Of a DNA stretch of 64,000 nucleotides, positions 60,070-64,000 are shown piece after piece. Source of the DNA: an uncultured Collinsella sp. (GTDB lineage Bacteria > Actinomycetota > Coriobacteriia > Coriobacteriales > Coriobacteriaceae); the NCBI GenBank assembly GCA_900541035.1, contig UQIN01000012.1:1-64000 (forward strand). The letters are read 5' to 3'. Both the position numbers and the translations under genes were made by a program. The notes under the pieces are model-generated. The model had not been told where the DNA came from. It made no database searches and saw only the letters and a list, made by a program, of their open reading frames with translations. How positions within the stretch are numbered: the first letter of the stretch is position 1; each line of letters opens with the position of its first letter.

Positions 60070-60305
60070 AGCAGCTCCTCTAACGGCCGGATAAACCGGT
60101 GTGTAACCTTATTGAGAAGTCTACGGTCCCGTGCGGACACAAATACATCCTGTCTGCGTCCTTCAATCGTTTGCCTCAACGCTTGCGCGACAGAACGCTT
60201 GCAGATAAGATAGGAACACGGATGGCACCCGTTGCCGCGGGTCTTGCCAACTCCGATACACGTTTTCATCGTGAGAAGTGGCCGTCTTCGCTTACGCGGG
60301 GGCGG

Positions 60306-60389
60306 CTATTTCATTCGGCCGATAAACAGACCGAGTTCGATAGCCGCAATCAACAACGCCAATAACGAAATAACATCGCTTACGTTCAT
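60306..60389 (-). CDS. 27-residue hydrophobic peptide, type I toxin-like
   Basis: An ATG at 60387-60389 preceded by AAGGGA opens a 27-codon frame ending TAG at 60306-60308. The product starts MNVSDVISLLALLIAAI, carries one transmembrane helix and ends with the charged FIGRMK. The size, single helix and basic end match small membrane peptides of type I toxin-antitoxin modules (holin-like toxins, TisB/TxpA-like). A sequence that fits the LexA (SOS) box lies 74 bp upstream of the ATG. No antisense RNA could be identified from sequence alone. The frame is too short to be sure it is translated. Confidence 0.55.
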   Translation of the reverse strand: MNVSDVISLLALLIAAIELGLFIGRMK

Positions 60390-60452
60390 ACCAAATCCCT
60401 TCTAAAGGGAGTTGGCCCATCCGTGCTCCATAACAGTAGTCTAACGCAAAAT

Positions 60453-60486
60453 GCAGGTAATAGGAACACTTGTTCGTATTACCTGC
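60453..60486 (-). terminator. Palindrome after the aldehyde dehydrogenase gene
   Basis: GCAGGTAAT and ATTACCTGC are separated by 16 bp and the whole 34-bp segment is almost a perfect palindrome. On the minus strand ATTTTGC follows, so it may terminate the dehydrogenase transcript. The LexA-like site lies in its centre. Confidence 0.6.
60463..60476 (-). promoter_or_regulatory. Sequence fitting the LexA/SOS box
   Basis: On the minus strand 60476-60463 reads CGAACAAGTGTTCC. This fits the Gram-positive LexA consensus CGAACRNRYGTTYC at every defined position. It lies 74 bp upstream of the small hydrophobic peptide and 32 bp or less from no other promoter target, as the gene on the other side ends here. 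It is also the centre of a longer palindrome, so chance conservation within a terminator stem is possible. Confidence 0.45.
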
Positions 60487-60494
60487 GCCCTTTT

Positions 60495-61874
60495 CTAATG
60501 CACAAACATGCGCACGAACTTGTGCTTCCAGCTTGCGTAGGGCGCATACCGAAACGGCACGTCCAGCCAAGTTGCCTTGTTCACGATGCTCTTCTTGTGG
60601 CTAAACGTATCGAAGCTCTCGCGTCCATGGTACTGCCCCATACCGCTCGCGCCCATGCCGCCAAAGCCCATATGGCTCGTAGCCAAGTGCATGATCGTGT
60701 CGTTGACACAGCCGCCGCCAAAGGGCACGTAGCGCACAAAGCGTTGCTGAACCGAACGGTCCTGGCTAAAGATATACAGGGCCAGCGGCGTCGAACGATC
60801 CGTAATAAACGTCTCGGCCTCGTCTAGGCTCTCAAACGTCAGCACCGGCAAGATGGGACCGAAGATCTCCTCCTGCATCACGGCGTCATCGGGGGTCACG
60901 CCGTCTAGGATCGTCGGCTCAATCTTGAGCGACGACTCGCGCGCCGTGCCTCCCAGCACGACCTTATCGGGATCGATCAGCCCGCGCACGCGCGCAAAAT
61001 GCTTGGCGTTGACGATATGCCCGTAGTCCTCGTTATCGAGCGGATGCTCGCCAAACATACGGCGGGCCTCTTCCCTGATGAGGTCCAGCAGCTCGTCGTG
61101 CACGCGCGCATCGACCAGCAGGTAGTCGGGCGCCACGCAGGTCTGCCCCACGTTGAGCCATTTACCAAAGGCGATACGCCGCGCCGCAACCTTCAAGTTT
61201 GCCGTCGCATCCACGATGCAGGGGCTCTTGCCGCCCAGCTCAAGCGTCACGGGCGTGAGGTTTTTACTCGCGCGCTCCATGACGAGCTTGCCGACCGGAA
61301 CGCTACCGGTAAAGAAGATCTTGTCCCAGCACTCATCGAGCAACGCTTCGTTCTCGGCGCGCCCGCCCTCGACAACCGTCACCAGGCGCGGATCAAATGC
61401 CTCTTCACAGATTTGCTTGAGCACCGCGCTCGATGCCGGAGCATAGGCACTCGGCTTGATGACCACGGTATTGCCCGCGGCAAGGGCGCCGGCGAGCGGC
61501 TCGAGTGTTAGCAAAAACGGGTAGTTCCACGGAGCCATGATGAGCGTGACGCCATAGGGCACGGCTTGCGTTTTGCACGCGCTCACGGCGTTGGCAAGAT
61601 CACACGGACGCAGGCGCGGACGACTCCATCGAGCCACGTGAGCGATCTGATGACGAATCTCGGAAAGCGACGTGCCGATCTCGCACATATATGCCTCGTC
61701 ATGCGACTTTCCCAAATCGGTCTTGAGTGCATGGGCAATATCGGCCTCGTGCGCCCGTACCGCATCGCGTAAACTCACGAGCGCGCGACGTCGGGCATCA
61801 ACATCAAACGTAGCGTGCGTTTTAAAGTAAGTGCGCTGATCGCCGACAATGCGCGCAATTTCCTCGGTGTTCAT
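60495..61874 (-). CDS. Aldehyde dehydrogenase (ALDH3-like)
   Basis: A 459-residue NAD(P)-dependent aldehyde dehydrogenase of the ALDH3-like subgroup. NAD-binding and catalytic motifs are MAPWNYPFLL, GNTVVIKPSAYAP, FFTGSVPVGK, ELGGKSPCIV with the general-base Glu near residue 210, and GQTCVAPDY with the nucleophilic Cys near 244; PEEIFGP-like QEEIFGPILPV lies near 335. It oxidises medium or aromatic aldehydes to acids. It is encoded 9 bp downstream of an iron-type alcohol dehydrogenase, which would supply or remove its aldehyde. ALDH3-type C-terminal hydrophobic tail is short here (KHKFVRMFVH). Confidence 0.92.
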   Translation of the reverse strand: MNTEEIARIVGDQRTYFKTHATFDVDARRRALVSLRDAVRAHEADIAHALKTDLGKSHDEAYMCEIGTSLSEIRHQIAHVARWSRPRLRPCDLANAVSACKTQAVPYGVTLIMAPWNYPFLLTLEPLAGALAAGNTVVIKPSAYAPASSAVLKQICEEAFDPRLVTVVEGGRAENEALLDECWDKIFFTGSVPVGKLVMERASKNLTPVTLELGGKSPCIVDATANLKVAARRIAFGKWLNVGQTCVAPDYLLVDARVHDELLDLIREEARRMFGEHPLDNEDYGHIVNAKHFARVRGLIDPDKVVLGGTARESSLKIEPTILDGVTPDDAVMQEEIFGPILPVLTFESLDEAETFITDRSTPLALYIFSQDRSVQQRFVRYVPFGGGCVNDTIMHLATSHMGFGGMGASGMGQYHGRESFDTFSHKKSIVNKATWLDVPFRYAPYASWKHKFVRMFVH

Positions 61875-61883
61875 GGCACCCTC

Positions 61884-63104
61884 CTAGTTCTCGTCCTCAA
61901 ACATACCACCCGCGACAACCTCGTACATACGCTCGAGCTCCAAGCGGTCCATCAAAAGCGGAACGGGGTACAGCGGATTGGCCTCGGCATCGGCATGCGC
62001 CGCCATCTCGGGAATGTCGGAGCGGCGAATGCCCGAGACATATTTGGGGATTCCCAGGATCTCGTTCATGCGGTCGACCCAATCGAAAAAGGCCTCGGCC
62101 GCAAGACTATCCTGCGCGGTAGCCGGCGCAATGCCCGCCATGCGAGCAAGATCGGCAAGCTTGGGGGCGGCGGCGTCACCATAAGCGCGAAGCATGTGCG
62201 GCAGGATGATCGCGTTGGCCAAACCGTGCGGAATTCCGTATCGGCCGCCCAGACTGTGCGCGATGGCATGCACATATCCGACATAGGAGCGGGTAAACGC
62301 AACGCCCGCCTTATACGCCGCCGAAAGCATATTGCGACGAGCGCGCATGTCGTCACCATGCTCATAGGCCTCGAGCAAATTGTCGTGGATAAGCTGCACC
62401 GCCTGTCGCGCCATCTTGCGCGTATAGGGCGTGGTGCTTCGCCCGATAAAGGCCTCAACGGCATGCGTCAGGGCGTCCATGCCCGTCTGCCCCGTAATGG
62501 AAGCGGGCAAGCCGCACGTAAACTCGGGGTCGTGGACTGCAAAACGCGGGATGAGCACAAAGTCGTTAATGGGGTATTTGTAGTGCGTCCCGTCATCGGT
62601 AATTACCGCCGCAAGCGTGACTTCGCTTCCCGTACCGGCGGTAGTGGGAACGGCGATGAGCAGCGGCAGGCGACGATGAATCCGCAGCAGGCCGCGCATC
62701 TTGTTGATGGGCTTGTTTGGCTGCGCAATGCGTGCGCCTACGCCCTTGGCGCAGTCCATGGCTGATCCTCCGCCAAAGCCGATAATGGCCTGGCAGGCGC
62801 TCTCTCGATACAGGGACGCCGCCTCCTCCACATTCGAGACCGTGGGATTCGCACGCGTTTCGGCATAGACCGTAACGCCAATCCCCTGAGCCGTAAGCGC
62901 ACGCTCGAGTGATGCCGTGAGTCCCAAACGTGCAATGCCGGGATCCGTCACGATAAGGACCTTCTGGATCGAGCGCTTTTGAAGCACCGCGGGCACATCC
63001 TCGGCATGCTCTAAAATGTGCGGCTCGGTATAGGGCAGGATCGGCAATGCAATGCGAAAAACCGTCTGATATGTTCGGCACCAGGCACGACGGGCTAGAT
63101 GCAT
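61884..63104 (-). CDS. Iron-containing alcohol dehydrogenase
   Basis: A 406-residue group III (iron-type) alcohol dehydrogenase. The dinucleotide region GFGGGSAMDCAKG lies near residue 112, followed by VPTTAGTGSEVT and GQTGMDALTHAVEAFI. Metal ligands are in the AIAHSLGGRYGIPHGLANAIILPH block near residue 283. The enzyme interconverts an alcohol and an aldehyde with NAD(P)H. The ALDH gene 9 bp downstream should handle the aldehyde. The ATG at 63102-63104 follows GAGGGAG. A dyad operator candidate sits just upstream at 63123-63138. Confidence 0.92.
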   Translation of the reverse strand: MHLARRAWCRTYQTVFRIALPILPYTEPHILEHAEDVPAVLQKRSIQKVLIVTDPGIARLGLTASLERALTAQGIGVTVYAETRANPTVSNVEEAASLYRESACQAIIGFGGGSAMDCAKGVGARIAQPNKPINKMRGLLRIHRRLPLLIAVPTTAGTGSEVTLAAVITDDGTHYKYPINDFVLIPRFAVHDPEFTCGLPASITGQTGMDALTHAVEAFIGRSTTPYTRKMARQAVQLIHDNLLEAYEHGDDMRARRNMLSAAYKAGVAFTRSYVGYVHAIAHSLGGRYGIPHGLANAIILPHMLRAYGDAAAPKLADLARMAGIAPATAQDSLAAEAFFDWVDRMNEILGIPKYVSGIRRSDIPEMAAHADAEANPLYPVPLLMDRLELERMYEVVAGGMFEDEN

Positions 63105-63122
63105 AAAGGAAACTCCCTCATT

Positions 63123-63205
63123 TGTTGATTGGTCAACATTTGCTCGACCGATTGTACTCAGCGACGGTCAAAGACGGCCTGCCAATCGTTAATCAATCAA
63201 CATCT
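63123..63205. promoter_or_regulatory. Operator candidates upstream of the alcohol dehydrogenase
   Basis: TGTTGA-TTGG-TCAACA (63123-63138) is a perfect 6-bp dyad 19 bp before the adh start. A related half-copy, TTAATCAATCAACA (its complement is TGTTGATTGATTAA), lies near 63190-63203. Two copies of TGTTGATTG in opposite orientation suggest a regulator-binding region for the adh-aldh unit, in the divergent spacer shared with rubrerythrin. No regulator gene is adjacent. Confidence 0.5.
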
Positions 63206-63360
63206 TCATATCTCAAAATTGTTTTATTAAAAATCATTCCTAATAGGCTTCACATTTGGTTGCATTTATGGATAATAGAACTCGTCAAGACGCACGTCCG
63301 GAGAGGGCCCTTACGGGACCGGACGAGCGCACAATCGCCATCGATCGAAAGGATCAAATC

Positions 63361-63921
63361 ATGAAGTTTGTTTGCCCCGTTTGCGGTTATGTGGAAGAGT
63401 TCGACGGCGACCAGCTGCCCGAGGACTTCAAGTGCCCCCAGTGCGGCGTTCCCGGTTCTCGTTTCCTGAAGCAGGAGGAGGGCCAGCTCGAGTGGGCTGC
63501 CGAGCACGTCGTGGGCGTCGCCAAGATGGAGGGCGTCTCCGAGGACATCGTTGCCGACCTGCGCGCCAACTTTGAGGGCGAGTGCTCCGAGGTCGGTATG
63601 TACCTGGCCATGGCTCGCGTCGCCCATCGCGAGGGTTATCCCGAGATCGGCCTGTACTGGGAGAAGGCTGCCCACGAGGAGGCCGAGCACGCCGCCAAGT
63701 TCGCTGAGCTCCTGGGCGAGGTCGTGACCGACTCCACCAAGAAGAACCTCGAGATGCGCGTTGAGGCCGAGAACGGCGCCACCGCCGGAAAGACTGATCT
63801 TGCCAAGCGCGCCAAGGCCGCTGGCCTTGATGCCATCCACGATACCGTGCACGAGATGGCTCGCGACGAGGCTCGTCACGGCAAGGCTTTCGCCGGCCTG
63901 CTCAAGCGCTACTTTGGCTAA
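63361..63921 (+). CDS. rbr: Rubrerythrin with N-terminal rubredoxin domain
   Basis: A 186-residue peroxide-detoxifying protein. Residues 1-35 form a rubredoxin-like iron site (CPVCGY and CPQCGVPG). Residues about 45-186 are the diiron four-helix domain, with EGECSEVGMYLAMARVAHREGY, HEEAEHAAKF and HDTVHEMARDEARHGKAF as the ligand-bearing helices. In standard rubrerythrins the rubredoxin lies at the C-terminus, so this is the reverse arrangement. It reduces hydrogen peroxide in anaerobes. The ATG at 63361 follows GAAAGGA. The frame can be extended upstream, but without a ribosome site. A terminator follows. Confidence 0.93.
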   Translation: MKFVCPVCGYVEEFDGDQLPEDFKCPQCGVPGSRFLKQEEGQLEWAAEHVVGVAKMEGVSEDIVADLRANFEGECSEVGMYLAMARVAHREGYPEIGLYWEKAAHEEAEHAAKFAELLGEVVTDSTKKNLEMRVEAENGATAGKTDLAKRAKAAGLDAIHDTVHEMARDEARHGKAFAGLLKRYFG

Positions 63922-63956
63922 GCCAACCGCTTGAGACATAACCTCTAGCTCGATGA

Positions 63957-63986
63957 GGCCCGGACCGTATTGGTTCGGGCCTTTTT
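63957..63986 (+). terminator. Terminator of rubrerythrin
   Basis: GGCCCGGACC (63957-63966) pairs with GGTTCGGGCC (63972-63981), with one G-T pair, and is followed by TTTTT. Confidence 0.9.
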
Positions 63987-64000
63987 GTGTCTCGAGGACT

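Noticed and set aside
59967..60269. 100-codon minus-strand frame entering the HIRAN gene from upstream
   Set aside because: It overlaps the HIRAN start in another frame and has no ribosome site or family.
60292..60570. 92-codon minus-strand frame overlapping the dehydrogenase end and the hydrophobic peptide
   Set aside because: It runs through the palindrome and out of the dehydrogenase in another frame. The short peptide frame with its own ribosome site explains this stretch better.
1..64000. CRISPR array, insertion sequence, prophage or integrase
   Set aside because: No regular array of identical repeats with unique spacers, and no transposase, integrase or phage structural gene was recognised. 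The 62-bp array has diverged units and a 14-bp spacer, unlike CRISPR.

Overview
The window is high-GC bacterial chromosome with almost no spacing between genes, clear Shine-Dalgarno sites and frequent GTG starts. The gene set (rubrerythrin, an Etf-linked lactate/glycolate dehydrogenase, bacterial Elp3, a DUF3516 helicase, single-chain clade II PurL and a RecJ-helicase fusion) fits an anaerobic gut actinobacterium of the Coriobacteriia, most likely Collinsella or a close relative. This placement is inferred from gene content and style. No 16S gene is present to prove it.

Left part (1-14,300). After the tail of an unidentified reading frame comes the minus-strand infC-rpmI-rplT operon. It has a terminator-like hairpin directly before infC, and the best infC start is a rare ATA codon. 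A tRNA-Leu(CAA) follows, with a second truncated copy of its 3' end. Housekeeping genes come next: a transglutaminase-like protein, class II aldolase, a metallo-beta-lactamase hydrolase, the bifunctional (p)ppGpp enzyme Rel and a RecJ fused to a helicase. The section ends with a BASS transporter and a cutC/DUF4931 pair.

Middle (14,300-37,300). A complete minus-strand branched-chain amino acid ABC importer (livJ-livH-livM-livG-livF) is followed upstream by a collapsed relic of a second binding protein. Then come homoserine dehydrogenase, an SDR and a CPA2 antiporter. The last two are separated by four hairpins repeated exactly every 62 bp. Next are PurL, an EamA exporter, a membrane diguanylate cyclase, a KdgT permease, an AzlCD amino acid exporter and an HD phosphohydrolase. 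A three-gene unit (FAD dehydrogenase, EtfB, ferredoxin-EtfA) resembles the electron-confurcating lactate dehydrogenase of acetogens.

Right part (37,300-64,000). This is the accessory-rich section. A run of five small secreted or membrane-anchored proteins is followed by a DUF554 protein and a three-gene TerB / P-loop ATPase / Lhr-type helicase operon (41,717-47,335). That operon has the composition of the Shango anti-phage system. After it come a spermidine-synthase-like protein with Elp3, an XRE/DUF4097 envelope-sensing pair, two methyltransferases, a DUF3516 helicase, a DUF2130 protein, a phosphoesterase and a HIRAN protein. The end carries a 27-residue hydrophobic peptide lying behind a sequence that fits the LexA consensus, an aldehyde/alcohol dehydrogenase pair and an N-terminal-rubredoxin rubrerythrin. 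No CRISPR array, insertion sequence, rRNA or prophage was recognised.
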